Shown here piece by piece: positions 1 through 9,500 of a DNA stretch of 64,000 nucleotides. The notes under the pieces were generated by a model. That model did not search any database and had not been told where the DNA came from. It saw nothing but the letters and a program-made list of their open reading frames with translations. Position numbers and translations under genes: made by a program. The stretch is from NCBI GenBank assembly GCA_964467255.1, contig CAYXPR010000007.1, positions 1 through 64,000 of the forward strand, in the 5' to 3' direction. Source of the stretch: CAYXPR01 sp964467255. GTDB taxonomy: Bacteria; Pseudomonadota; Alphaproteobacteria; Rickettsiales; RGZB01. Position 1 is the stretch's first letter; each line of letters starts with the position of its first letter.

Positions 1-384
1 GATACAGCTACGGTATTTCACCATCTGGTTCTTTTCGTTCAGCATCTCGCCGTGGTCTTGAATAGGTGAAGACAGCTGCGGCAGAAGCAGAGTGATGCGG
101 TTTAAAATGCGGCCACCCGGCACGTTGGCAACGCCCGTCACAGGCTGATCCTGCATTTTTTTGCCCATAGCTTTGGAGACATCATCGCCAATATGCTCGA
201 ACTTAAATTTGGGTGCGCCATTCGCAAAGTTAATGTTCACTTTGATACACTGACCCCATACGTCTTCCAGCATATTGCTGCGGAATTTTGATATTTCAGG
301 GATTCTGTCGCCTTCACCGCGCAGCTTCTCCCAGTATCCAATCACGCGGGAAGAAAGCCGCTTCTCGTTCATGTTGTCCGTCAC
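1..384 (-). CDS. PAS-like sensor-type protein (PAS_5 / DUF family), 5' part only
   Basis: Read from the minus strand, a frame starts at a GTG at 384 and stays open to position 1, giving 128 residues; the C-terminus lies outside the window. The GTG sits five bases after a GGCGAGG ribosome-binding site, which favours it over the ATG at 372. The protein has the pattern of small alphaproteobacterial PAS_5 proteins (YWEKLRG, a Pro about seven residues on, then the motif DVWGQC), and the same pattern occurs in the complete 146-residue protein at 25683-26123, so the two are paralogues. No output domain is visible. The ligand and role are unknown. It is divergent from ahcY, with 137 bases between them holding both promoters. 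I looked in this gap for an SAH or SAM riboswitch and saw none. Confidence 0.6.
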   Translation of the reverse strand, partial: MTDNMNEKRLSSRVIGYWEKLRGEGDRIPEISKFRSNMLEDVWGQCIKVNINFANGAPKFKFEHIGDDVSKAMGKKMQDQPVTGVANVPGGRILNRITLLLPQLSSPIQDHGEMLNEKNQMVKYRSCI

Positions 385-521
385 GTAAACCTCGCCCCTT
401 TTAAGCACCTTTAGATGCCTATAACTTAAGGTATAAATCGTTGCAAGAATACAATAAATGGTTCATGATAAACAGCAATTTTTTCAAAACAACAGCACCT
501 TAGCCCAGAAAGTTCTACGCC

Positions 522-1850
522 ATGAGCAAAAGCAGCAACAAAAATCAGGCCAAAAAATCCTCGCTGTATGACTATAAAGTGAAGGACATTAATCTGGCTA
601 GTTGGGGCCGGAAAGAAATCACCATCGCGGAAACCGAAATGCCTGGCCTGATGGCGCTGCGCGAAGAATATGGCAGCAAAAAACCCTTAAAAGGCGCTCG
701 CATTTCCGGCTGCCTGCACATGACGATTCAAACCGCCGTACTGATTGAAACTCTCACGCACCTTGGCGCAACTGTGCGCTGGAGCAGCTGCAATATTTTC
801 TCGACGCAGGACCATGCCGCCTCTGCCGTTGCCGCCGCTGGCGTACCGGTATTCGCATGGAAAGGGGAAACAGAAGAAGAATATGAATGGTGTATCGAGC
901 AAACCGTGAAAGGCCCCGATGGCTGGACGCCGAACATGATTCTGGACGACGGCGGCGACCTGACCGTTCTGGTGCATAACCGTTACCCCAAAATGCTGAC
1001 TGACATTAAAGGCATCAGCGAAGAAACAACCACGGGCGTACACCGCCTGTATGTGATGGAAAAACAGGGCAAGCTGAAAGTGCCCGCCATCAACGTGAAT
1101 GACGCGGTGACAAAATCGAAATTTGACAACCTCTATGGCTGCCGCGAAAGCTTGGTAGATGGTATTAAGCGCGCTACTGACGTGATGATTTCGGGTAAGG
1201 TCGCTGTAGTTGCCGGTTATGGCGACGTGGGCAAAGGCTGCGCGCAAGCGCTTTCCAAACAAGGTGCACGCGTAGTAGTGACGGAAGTGGACCCTATCTG
1301 CGCACTGCAAGCCGCCATGGAAGGTTACCAAGTTGCAACGATGGAAGATGTGGTGGCGATTGCCGATATTTTCGTGACTGCAACGGGTAACAAAAGCATC
1401 ATCACTGTGGAGCATATGCGCCGCATGAAAGACCGCGCCATTGTGTGCAACATCGGTCACTTCGATACGGAAATTGATGTCGCGGGTCTGCGTAATTACA
1501 AATGGCATAACGTGAAGCCGCAGGTGGATGAAATTGCATTCCCCGATGGCAAGCGCATTATTCTGCTGGCCGAAGGCCGTTTGGTGAACCTTGGCTGCGG
1601 CACGGGCCACCCATCTTTCGTGATGAGCATGAGCTTCACCAACCAAGTGATGGCGCAGATTGAATTGTGGCAGAACCACGGTAAATATAAAAACAAAGTC
1701 TATGTACTGCCTAAACACCTCGATGAAAAAGTGGCGGCTCTACACCTCAAGAAAATCGGCGTTAAGTTAAGCAAACTCACCAAGGAGCAGGCCGACTATA
1801 TCGGTGTGAGTGCCCAAGGCCCGTTCAAGCCCGAGCATTACCGCTACTAG
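522..1850 (+). CDS. ahcY: S-adenosylhomocysteine hydrolase (adenosylhomocysteinase)
   Basis: Cytosolic NAD-dependent enzyme that splits S-adenosylhomocysteine into homocysteine and adenosine, clearing the product inhibitor of methyltransferases. The 442-residue protein is full length for the family. The N-terminal catalytic domain carries the SGCLHMT and STQDHAA segments. The NAD-binding Rossmann motif GYGDVGKG is at residues 232-239, and the C-terminus ends in the typical PFKPEHYRY. The first 15 or so residues are a Lys/Ser-rich extension. The ATG at 522 has only a weak AGAAAG upstream. It is followed after 22 bases by the divL-like gene on the same strand, suggesting cotranscription. Identity is certain from sequence conservation; operon structure is inferred. 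Confidence 0.97.
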   Translation: MSKSSNKNQAKKSSLYDYKVKDINLASWGRKEITIAETEMPGLMALREEYGSKKPLKGARISGCLHMTIQTAVLIETLTHLGATVRWSSCNIFSTQDHAASAVAAAGVPVFAWKGETEEEYEWCIEQTVKGPDGWTPNMILDDGGDLTVLVHNRYPKMLTDIKGISEETTTGVHRLYVMEKQGKLKVPAINVNDAVTKSKFDNLYGCRESLVDGIKRATDVMISGKVAVVAGYGDVGKGCAQALSKQGARVVVTEVDPICALQAAMEGYQVATMEDVVAIADIFVTATGNKSIITVEHMRRMKDRAIVCNIGHFDTEIDVAGLRNYKWHNVKPQVDEIAFPDGKRIILLAEGRLVNLGCGTGHPSFVMSMSFTNQVMAQIELWQNHGKYKNKVYVLPKHLDEKVAALHLKKIGVKLSKLTKEQADYIGVSAQGPFKPEHYRY

Positions 1851-1872
1851 CCGCCTGCTTACGCGCAGGAAG

Positions 1873-4254
1873 ATGGAACAGTTGTTGCTGCAAAACACGG
1901 AAGCACTGATGCTGGCGGCGGGCGCGGCAAGCGTCGCGCTGCTTGTACTGTTCTGCCTGTTTGTGTTTGTACTGCTGCCACGCCGTGCGCAAAATGATGG
2001 CGATGCCACGCTGCTTGCTAGCCTTCAGCACACCGCGTTTTATTATAAGGATGTGTCACAGGCAGAGGCCATCACCTCGCCTGCGCTCACAACATTGCTT
2101 GGGCTTAGCGCGCGTGTAAGCACTGTTGAGCAGATTGCTTCTGCATTGGAAGAAGTGAGTGCCGCCAAATTGACTTCCGCATTGCAGGAACTAAAGGACG
2201 GCAAAAATAACACCGCTTTAAGCCTTCTCACAAAAACAGGGAATGCTATTTCCGCTCACATTACGGCAATGAATGGGAACGATGGCGAGATGCATACCAT
2301 GATGCTGAGCTTTCATCCCTTCGCACCGCTGCCAGCGCCTGCGGTTGAAAATAATATCTCCGTTCCAGCCGTACCCGAAAACAGCGCTTCGGTGATTTTA
2401 GATAACGCGCCCTACCCCATCTGGCGGCGCGATGCAGAGCTCCGCATTCGCTTTGTGAATGCAGAATATCTAAAAATCATCAACAAGCCGCTCGGCTATG
2501 TAGCGGACGAAAAGGGCATTGAGGAACTGACTGCGCGTGCCAAAGACTTGGCACAAAAAGTAGTGGCCGCTGCTGCGCCACAAAGTGAAAAACACCATGT
2601 GATTGTGAATGGCGAGCGCCGCCTGCATCTGCTGACGGAAGTGCCCTTGCCTAATGGCGAAGGCACGGCTGGTTTTGCATTCGACATCACTGCGCAGGGC
2701 GAACTGGAAAAAGATTTACAGACGCACATCCAGGCGCAGTCAAACCTGCTGGAAAGCTCGCGCAATGCCGCCGCGATTTATGGCACCGACAAGCGCTTGA
2801 AGTTTTATAACAATGCATTCCTTTCGCTGTGGAAGCTGGATGAAAAGGACTTAAAGAACGAGCCGACTTACGGCGAAGTGTTGGAGCAGCTGCGCCAACG
2901 CCGCTTGCTGCCCGAGCAGGTGGATTTCAAAGCCTTCCGCACGAACCAGATGGAAAAATTTACCAACCTGCGGGAGGCGCAGGAAGAAATTATGTACCTG
3001 CCGAACGGCATGGTGGTGCGTGAAATCGCGATTCCGTATTCGCTGGGCGGGCTACTATTTTCGTATGAAGATTTAACCGAACGCATCACGCTCGAGCAAA
3101 AATACAATACGCTGATTGCCGTGAAGCGCGCCACCATTGATAACCTGTATGAAGGCATTTGCGTGTTCGGCGAAGATGGACGTCTGCAACTGCACAACCC
3201 CTCTTATGCCACCATGTGGCAGCTTGACCCCGAGGTGCTGGCGGGCATGCCGCATATGTCAGACATTTTGGAAAGAACCAAGCGCCTGTATGAATATAAC
3301 AAAGACTGGGAAAGCTTTAAGCAGAAGATGGTGAGCCACATTGTGGCACGCACGCCGCACACACAAAATCTTGAGCGCACCGACGGACTGGTGCTGGCAT
3401 GGAACTGCGTGCCCCTACCCGATGGCGGCAAGCTACTTACCTATCAGGATATGACCGACTCCACGCTGGTGGAACGTTCGCTACGCGCTGAAAAAGAAGC
3501 GCTTAAAGAAGCGGATAACTTAAAGAGTAACTTCCTCAATAACGTGTCGTATGAATTGCGCTCGCCGCTTACGTCCATCAAAGGCTTTTCGGAAGTACTG
3601 TTAAAGGGTTATTTCGGCGACCTGAATGACAAGCAGAAAGACTATATCGAAGGCATTCACAATTCATCCGTGCAGCTGGCCGCGCTGATTAACGACATCC
3701 TCGACATCGCGACGATTGACGCCGGTTACATGACGCTGGATGTAAAAGAGTTCGACCTGCATATGGCAGTGGATAGTATTCTGCCTTACTTGAAGGCTCG
3801 TGCAGAAGAAAATGGCCTCAAGTTCCACTTCGATTGCCAAAAGAATATCGGTAAAATTTTGGGCGATGAAAAGCGTATCAAGCAGGTGATTTCAAACCTA
3901 CTGAACAACGCCATCCGCTTTACGAACAAGGATGATAGCGTGAGCCTTAGTATTTTAGAACAGAAGGATGATATTGTTATCACCGTGGCAGACACAGGCC
4001 GCGGCATTCCACCCATGGAGCAGAAAAATATCTTCGAGAAATTCTACAAAGCTTCGCAAGGCGCGCGCGACGGTAAATACACCGGCAACGCCCTCGCCCT
4101 ACCCGTGGTAAAAAGCTTTATCGAACTGCACGGCGGCACGATTGAAATGCAGTCGGAAGAAGGCAAAGGCACCACCATCACCTGCCGCTTGAAACGCCGC
4201 AACCGCGACCTACTGAACCCCAGCCGCGAAAAACAAAAAACTGAAACCGTTTAA
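1873..4254 (+). CDS. divL: DivL-like PAS histidine kinase homologue with Tyr at the phosphoacceptor site
   Basis: A 793-residue membrane-anchored protein. It has one N-terminal transmembrane segment (about residues 10-33), then three PAS-like regions (about 175-275, 290-430 and 435-545). A HisKA dimerisation helix follows near 548-620, then a HATPase domain to about 775. The H-box reads VSYELRSPL, so the usual phosphorylated His is Tyr560, the hallmark of Caulobacter DivL (Tyr550). The ATPase N box (SNLLNNAIRFT) and G1 box (DTGRGIP) are kept, but the G2 box reads GNALAL (738-743) instead of GxGLGL. In Caulobacter, DivL senses DivK and controls the CckA-ChpT-CtrA relay at the cell pole; ctrA itself is at 33422. 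I start at the ATG at 1873; a GTG at 1810 would overlap ahcY. Function is inferred from the family. Confidence 0.88.
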   Translation: MEQLLLQNTEALMLAAGAASVALLVLFCLFVFVLLPRRAQNDGDATLLASLQHTAFYYKDVSQAEAITSPALTTLLGLSARVSTVEQIASALEEVSAAKLTSALQELKDGKNNTALSLLTKTGNAISAHITAMNGNDGEMHTMMLSFHPFAPLPAPAVENNISVPAVPENSASVILDNAPYPIWRRDAELRIRFVNAEYLKIINKPLGYVADEKGIEELTARAKDLAQKVVAAAAPQSEKHHVIVNGERRLHLLTEVPLPNGEGTAGFAFDITAQGELEKDLQTHIQAQSNLLESSRNAAAIYGTDKRLKFYNNAFLSLWKLDEKDLKNEPTYGEVLEQLRQRRLLPEQVDFKAFRTNQMEKFTNLREAQEEIMYLPNGMVVREIAIPYSLGGLLFSYEDLTERITLEQKYNTLIAVKRATIDNLYEGICVFGEDGRLQLHNPSYATMWQLDPEVLAGMPHMSDILERTKRLYEYNKDWESFKQKMVSHIVARTPHTQNLERTDGLVLAWNCVPLPDGGKLLTYQDMTDSTLVERSLRAEKEALKEADNLKSNFLNNVSYELRSPLTSIKGFSEVLLKGYFGDLNDKQKDYIEGIHNSSVQLAALINDILDIATIDAGYMTLDVKEFDLHMAVDSILPYLKARAEENGLKFHFDCQKNIGKILGDEKRIKQVISNLLNNAIRFTNKDDSVSLSILEQKDDIVITVADTGRGIPPMEQKNIFEKFYKASQGARDGKYTGNALALPVVKSFIELHGGTIEMQSEEGKGTTITCRLKRRNRDLLNPSREKQKTETV

Positions 4255-4263
4255 TCTGGATTT

Positions 4264-4734
4264 ATGCCCTCCCTCACCCTTCATTTAAAGAATGCAGATG
4301 CCACCAAAAAGTTGGGAGCAGCCCTTGCAAACCGTGCGCGGTCTGGAGATGTGTTTTTGCTGGAGGGTAATCTTGGTAGCGGCAAAACAACCTTGGCGCA
4401 GGGCTTTATCCACTCACTTATCGGACAGGATACAGAAGTCAGCAGCCCAACATTTAATCTGGTACACCAGTATGACGGCAACCTCTGCCCCATCTGGCAC
4501 TTTGATTTATACCGTATCGAAAAAAAGCAGGACTTGCCAGAGCTGGGACTGGAAGACGCCTTGCAATCAGGCATATGCCTGATAGAGTGGCCGGAAATTG
4601 CCGCATCGCTGCTGCCGAAAGACACGCTGCACGTAAAACTTGCACCGGAGGCAGATGGCCGCACCGCAATTATTACACCGCAGGGCGCGTGGATACAAAG
4701 ACTGGATAACGCATGGTTCAAAACACTGATATGA
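4264..4734 (+). CDS. tsaE: tRNA threonylcarbamoyladenosine biosynthesis ATPase TsaE
   Basis: TsaE (YjeE) is the P-loop ATPase that works with TsaB and TsaD to put the threonylcarbamoyl group on A37 of ANN-decoding tRNAs in the cytosol. The 156-residue protein has the family length. It has the Walker A motif EGNLGSGKTT at about residues 34-43, the SSPTFNLV switch region and the HFDLYRIE stretch that binds nucleotide. It starts nine bases after the divL stop. Its last codons overlap the next gene by an ATGA, so the two are probably translationally coupled. The order kinase-tsaE-phosphotransferase-nucleotidyltransferase is common in Alphaproteobacteria. Confidence 0.95.
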   Translation: MPSLTLHLKNADATKKLGAALANRARSGDVFLLEGNLGSGKTTLAQGFIHSLIGQDTEVSSPTFNLVHQYDGNLCPIWHFDLYRIEKKQDLPELGLEDALQSGICLIEWPEIAASLLPKDTLHVKLAPEADGRTAIITPQGAWIQRLDNAWFKTLI

Positions 4735-5747
4735 CACGCGCAACAAGCAGCACTGAAAATCGTGATACGCTGATTGACGGTTTCCTTTCCAAAAATGGAT
4801 TCAAGAACGCCGAGCGCCAAAAGCTGCCCAGTGATGCGTCATTCCGTCGTTATGAACGCATCGTCCATGCTGGAAAAACCTACATGCTGATGGATGCGCC
4901 GCCACCCAAAGAAGATGTGCGCCCCTTTATCCATATCGCCAAACACTTAAAGGCACATGGCTTTAGTGCCCCCACTATTGTAGCGGAAGACACTGCGCAG
5001 GGATTTCTGCTGCTGGAAGACCTGGGAAACGAAAGTTACACCAAACTGCTGCAAGCGAGTGCAGATCTAGAAGAAACACTTTATCGCCATGCCATTGAGG
5101 CCTTGGTTGCGCTGCACGCACTGCCTCTGCCCCAGCCGCTTGCCCCTTATAATGCTGAAAAGCTGCTGCAGGAAGTGATGCTGCTGCCGGAATGGCTACT
5201 GCCACTGATTGATAAAAGCAAGGCAACGCTGGAAGCTACAGAGAGCTATAAGGCCATCTGGCAACCGCTGATTCCAAAAATGCTGGCTGAAAAACCGATA
5301 TTGGTGCTGCGCGATTACCATGCAGATAACCTAATGTGGCTACCGGAGCGTCAGGGCAACAAAAAGGTTGGGATGCTGGATTTTCAGGATGCACTGGCAG
5401 GCCATACGGCTTATGACCTTGTTTCGCTGCTGGAAGATGCGCGGCGCGATGTGCCCCGCCCCCTCGCTGAAAAAATGATACAGCATTACCTTTCGCTGAT
5501 GCCGAACACCGATGAAAAATCTTTCCGCACCGCTTATGCCCTGCTGGGCGCACAACGGAATTGTAAAATCCTTGGTATCTTTGCACGCCTGTATGTGCGC
5601 GACGGCAAAGCGCATTATTTGAAATATCTGCCCCGTGTATGGGCGCATGTGGAACATGATTTACAGCACCCTGCACTGGTCGAACTAAAAGCGTGGCTTG
5701 AACGTTACTTCAGCCCAGAGGTGCGCCGCACCGCGCCGAAAGTATAG
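4731..5747 (+). CDS. amgK: Aminoglycoside phosphotransferase-fold sugar kinase, AmgK-like
   Basis: Probably phosphorylates N-acetylmuramate (and GlcNAc) at the anomeric carbon in cell-wall recycling, as known for AmgK of Pseudomonas and Caulobacter. The 338-residue protein has the protein-kinase-like APH fold: LRDYHADNLMW (catalytic loop, His197/Asp199) and GMLDFQDA (metal-binding Asp217). The N-terminal SDASFRRYERI segment is typical of this subfamily. The start is set at the ATG forming an ATGA overlap with tsaE; an upstream ATG at 4713 is possible but less likely. The murU-like partner follows after five bases, which strongly supports the MurNAc recycling role. The exact substrate is inferred from pairing, not seen. 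Confidence 0.85.
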   Translation: MTRATSSTENRDTLIDGFLSKNGFKNAERQKLPSDASFRRYERIVHAGKTYMLMDAPPPKEDVRPFIHIAKHLKAHGFSAPTIVAEDTAQGFLLLEDLGNESYTKLLQASADLEETLYRHAIEALVALHALPLPQPLAPYNAEKLLQEVMLLPEWLLPLIDKSKATLEATESYKAIWQPLIPKMLAEKPILVLRDYHADNLMWLPERQGNKKVGMLDFQDALAGHTAYDLVSLLEDARRDVPRPLAEKMIQHYLSLMPNTDEKSFRTAYALLGAQRNCKILGIFARLYVRDGKAHYLKYLPRVWAHVEHDLQHPALVELKAWLERYFSPEVRRTAPKV

Positions 5748-5752
5748 TCCCC

Positions 5753-6526
5753 ATGAATGCAAAAGCCGCGTATACGATGCCTAAATCTGCCATGGTATTT
5801 ACCGCTGGCCTTGGCAAGCGCATGCAGCCCTTAACCGCGCATACACCCAAGCCGCTCATTCCGGTTATGGGCAAGCCAATGGTGGAATATATGTTCGATA
5901 AGCTGGCCACAGCGGGGGTAAAAAATGTGGTGGCAAACACGCACCACCTTGCCCCGCAGATGAGTGAATACTTACGGAGTTATCGCCGCCTTAATATTAA
6001 AATTACGCATGAACCGGTGCTGCTCGAGACGGGTGGTGGATTGGTGAATGCATTGCCCCTGCTCGGCAGCAACGACCCGTTTTTTGTGATTAATGGTGAC
6101 ATCATCTGCATGGATGGAGAGGCTGGCCCGTTTTTAAACCGCCTCGCCCGCCTGTGGCGCCCAAATATGGATGCATTGCTGCTGATGAAGCGCGTGGAAG
6201 ACAAAGACTGCATCGGCTATGACGGCAAAGGAGACTTTGACATCAGCTACCAACAACAGCTGATGAAGAAACCTGCCGACCACCATGCCCTTGTGTATAC
6301 AGGTATTCAGATTTTCCACCCCCGGTTGCTCGAAAAAATGGAAGCAGAGCCTTTCTCGATTAGCTGGATTTATTCCAAGTCCATCCAGAAGGATGGCACA
6401 CTAAAGAACATCTACGGCGTGGTGCATGACGGCGCATGGCTGCATATCGGTACGCCAGAAGCGATTCCGCTGGCCGAAACCTTCCTGCAAAAAAACAACC
6501 GGCAGGATTCCTCCGCCGGTTGGTAA
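5753..6526 (+). CDS. murU: Nucleotidyltransferase, MurU-like (MurNAc-1-phosphate uridylyltransferase)
   Basis: Likely converts MurNAc-1-phosphate plus UTP into UDP-MurNAc, bypassing de novo synthesis through MurA/MurB and so supporting growth in fosfomycin. The 257-residue protein has the sugar nucleotidyltransferase signature at the N-terminus (TAGLGKRMQPLT, then PKPLIPV). It has the metal-binding INGDI motif near residue 110 and a late HIGTPEA segment. It lacks the left-handed helix domain of GlmU, matching MurU and short GlmU-like enzymes. The ATG at 5753 is used; an ATG eight codons later (5777) is equally credible because neither has a clear ribosome-binding site. A minus-strand terminator hairpin lies in the last codons. 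Confidence 0.85.
   Translation: MNAKAAYTMPKSAMVFTAGLGKRMQPLTAHTPKPLIPVMGKPMVEYMFDKLATAGVKNVVANTHHLAPQMSEYLRSYRRLNIKITHEPVLLETGGGLVNALPLLGSNDPFFVINGDIICMDGEAGPFLNRLARLWRPNMDALLLMKRVEDKDCIGYDGKGDFDISYQQQLMKKPADHHALVYTGIQIFHPRLLEKMEAEPFSISWIYSKSIQKDGTLKNIYGVVHDGAWLHIGTPEAIPLAETFLQKNNRQDSSAGW
6488..6521 (-). terminator. Rho-independent terminator for the Cys-rich giant gene
   Basis: On the minus strand a 7-bp perfect stem, AACCGGC paired with GCCGGTT, closes an 11-base loop at 6497-6521 and is followed by GTTTTTTTGC. It lies 27-60 bases beyond the stop of the 6548-11215 gene, inside the 3' end of the convergent murU-like gene. On the plus strand the run of T is missing, so it should act only in the minus direction. 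Confidence 0.8.
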
Positions 6527-6547
6527 TTTCATAATATCATTTCTTAA

Positions 6548-9500
6548 TTAGGGGCCTACTGGCTCTTTAAGCGGCGTACAACCCGTCGGATAGTCAATCG
6601 GCGGAGTCGCATTTGGGTCAGGAATCGGGTTTGGCACTGTCCACGTCGATATTAACTGGCCAAGTACGTTGTATGACGTACCACATTCATCGCGCAGACC
6701 GACACGGGGACCACAGTTGTTACCACAGCGATTATACTCAGCCTGAGCTTGTGATGTTGCTGTCGTGTGATCCGAGCCAGAGTTTCTAGCTTCAGTATAC
6801 TTTGTATTCGCAAACTGCTGGCAGTTCACACACCCTGCATCAAATGTACATTCCGCTGGCGGAGAGGTTGCGGGCTCGGCGCAACAACCACCCCCTACAG
6901 AATAGTTTGGCGGATCTGATGCTGCTCTGCAGCCAACCCATGTGCTGTTCGCCTGACTTGCACAGGTACCTTGATTGCCATAATCAATAAAGTCGCCCAT
7001 GTCCCTGATACAGTTATAGTACACGTTGTTTGATTTTTCTTGGCATGTGCAGCCACCACCGCCGGAACTACCGCCGGAGCCGCCACCAGAACCACCGCCA
7101 GAGCCACCACCGGAACCGCCGCCAGAGCCACCACCGGAACCACCGCCAGAGCCACCACCGGAACCACCGCCAGAGCCACCACCAGAGCCACCACCGGAGC
7201 CGCCGCCAGAACCACCGCCAGAACCGCCACCAGAGCCACCACCCGAACCACCGCCAGAACCGCCACCCGAACCACCGCCGGAGCCGCCACCAGAACCACC
7301 GCCGGAGCCGCCACCAGAACCACCGCCGGAGCCGCCACCGGAACCAGAACCAAAACCAGATGAGGAACCGCTACTTGGGTCTGGCGGCAAGTTCATTGCA
7401 GATGCTGCGGGAAGCAGATTGCTGGCGGTTGTGCCAGGTATACGTTCATTACCACCACGCAATGCTTCCGGCGGCTCGCACATACCGGCTGCTGTTTTTA
7501 AGAACGTCATAACATCGTCAAAACGATACGTACCAATATTCATTGTTTCGATCGGATTGGCCGCCGTGTCTTTTGTAATTGGCTGAGGCGGTTTGCACGC
7601 GTAGGTAATATGGCCAGCAGCAGAACCTGCACCAGGGGCTGGAAGGAGGTTTAGGTAATTGCGGTAATACACACCGTCAATCTGCACGATTTTATTTTTG
7701 TGCTGGTCGGAATTATTGCTATCCAAACTTGGACGATAAACCTTTATGCGGCGCCAGTTTTTCTCCGAACAAACGCGTGCATCAGGGTCGCGGCAGTCTG
7801 GGTATGAACCGCCTTCGTGGATCGTACGTTTAGTAACCCTGTTCCACCTATCCGTATTGCCGCAAATGTCCTGGTTCTTGCCCCAGTTCGATTCACTGAC
7901 TCGAACAAACTTCTCGCCTTTTTGGAATTTGCATGGCTCGTTAGGATCGTAGCCATTAAAGTCGTCCCCCGGGTCATTCGGAACAAAATTTCTTATCGTG
8001 CCGTAGGCGTAATAGCAATCGGTTCCAGGCGGAACAGGCGATTGGTTACATGCAGGTTTTACCCATTTTTCGGGCTGCTTGGCATCCATCTTCAGGTTTT
8101 CGAACTGCGTGGTGCTCGTTGCCCTGTTGCGGGAATATGTCAGACTGTAAGGATTGCCAGGGTTATATCTTTCAAAGCCCACGCCCTCAACATATGCCAT
8201 GTGTCTGCGGTAACGACCATCCTTTGGTGAACCATCTGCGTTGCAACGTTCTTTACGCTCCTGCTCAGACATTGAGGGATTATCACACGCGTCTTGATGC
8301 GGCGTACCATCCCCATAGGTGGTGCCCGCTTGCAGAGCTTCGGTGATTGTTTCGTCCCATATCAGTAAGTCGCCTTTTTGCGCGCAGTCAAGGCCGCCAA
8401 ATTTGCCCTGAATCGTGTAGTTCTGACCGGGTCTAAGCGTTCCGACTTCGTCATAATACTTACCAAATTCTATCGTGTTATTTGGTGCATAATATTCCCA
8501 TAGGCGCGCTTTGACGTTACCAGCATAGTTGATGCCGTCATTGGCAAAGTCGGGGCCCGCAAAACCACGCCACACAATCGGCCAAGGCAGCATGTCATAA
8601 ATTGGCCTACCATCTCGGCCTGTTTTTACGGTGTTAAAGAACATGCCCCCACGAAGCATCGCATACCCTGTGGCGCTGCCGACCTTAAAGTTTTTGTTAT
8701 AGTCGCAAATACAATTCAGGCCAAATTTGCGCATACAGCGCGCTTGGTAGAGCATCATTTCATACCAACCGCCAATCGCGCAACCACGAGGGCCAACAAT
8801 GTTTTCTTTTTGACGTGCGGTGATAGCACTGTCCGAAGAAAACACGGTGCCGTCATAATTCGCACCCGTTACGGAGCGAGCAATAATCCCATAGGCTGTG
8901 TCGTAAACCTGAGCTGGCACAGGGTTGTTAACAAATGTACCGTCCGCCAACCTTCTGGGTGTCGGCAATGGTACGTTTGGTGACATAAATGGTGCTTCCG
9001 TCCACTCATAGTGCATGTCATAACGCTTGCCAGCTGGCGGTAATGGCAAATAGGCCAATAATTGAGGTTCCTCAAACATCCAGCGGAGATTATATTTTTT
9101 ATCCAGACCTAATACCGGACTTTCCAGTGCCAATTCATTCGGTGGAATAGTATGGCTAACGTCACGTTCGGAAATGGGGCACGCAAGGTCTCGTGCATTC
9201 CAGAAACATTTACGCCATGACTCATAGTGCAGTTTGATATCCTTCTGTTTGCAATCCTCATATTCATCCATACCTTGGGTGCAAATATTGTCCTCGTAGC
9301 AACGGCAATAGAAGTTATAGCCTGTGCACACAAGGAAGGTTTGCGCAAAAATATAGTCAAAGCGCTCCATCCTGAAATTCAGAATGTCGATGTTTTTGTG
9401 AACGCGTTGCAGGTGGTCTTTCCACAGGTTGCAGCGTTCGTCGTAACAAAAGAATTGGGCAACGTCGCGGCCTGCCCACGGTGCACTTAAATCATTGGGG

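Noticed and set aside
385..521. SAH or SAM riboswitch upstream of ahcY
   Set aside because: Looked for because ahcY often has one, but no matching conserved core or pairing was seen.
687..1718. Long minus-strand frame opposite ahcY
   Set aside because: It mirrors the codon bias of ahcY, has no known domain and no start signal.
1810..1872. GTG start for the divL-like gene inside ahcY
   Set aside because: It would overlap ahcY by 41 bases without a ribosome-binding site; the ATG at 1873 gives a normal start before the membrane helix.
7064..7339. CRISPR array
   Set aside because: The 12-bp repeats have no spacers and encode an in-frame peptide repeat.
7026..7586. Plus-strand open frames of Pro-Pro-Glu or other repeats
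   Set aside because: They are the antisense shadow of the GGGS-coding array inside the Cys-rich protein gene; no ribosome-binding site and no sequence signal outside the repeat.
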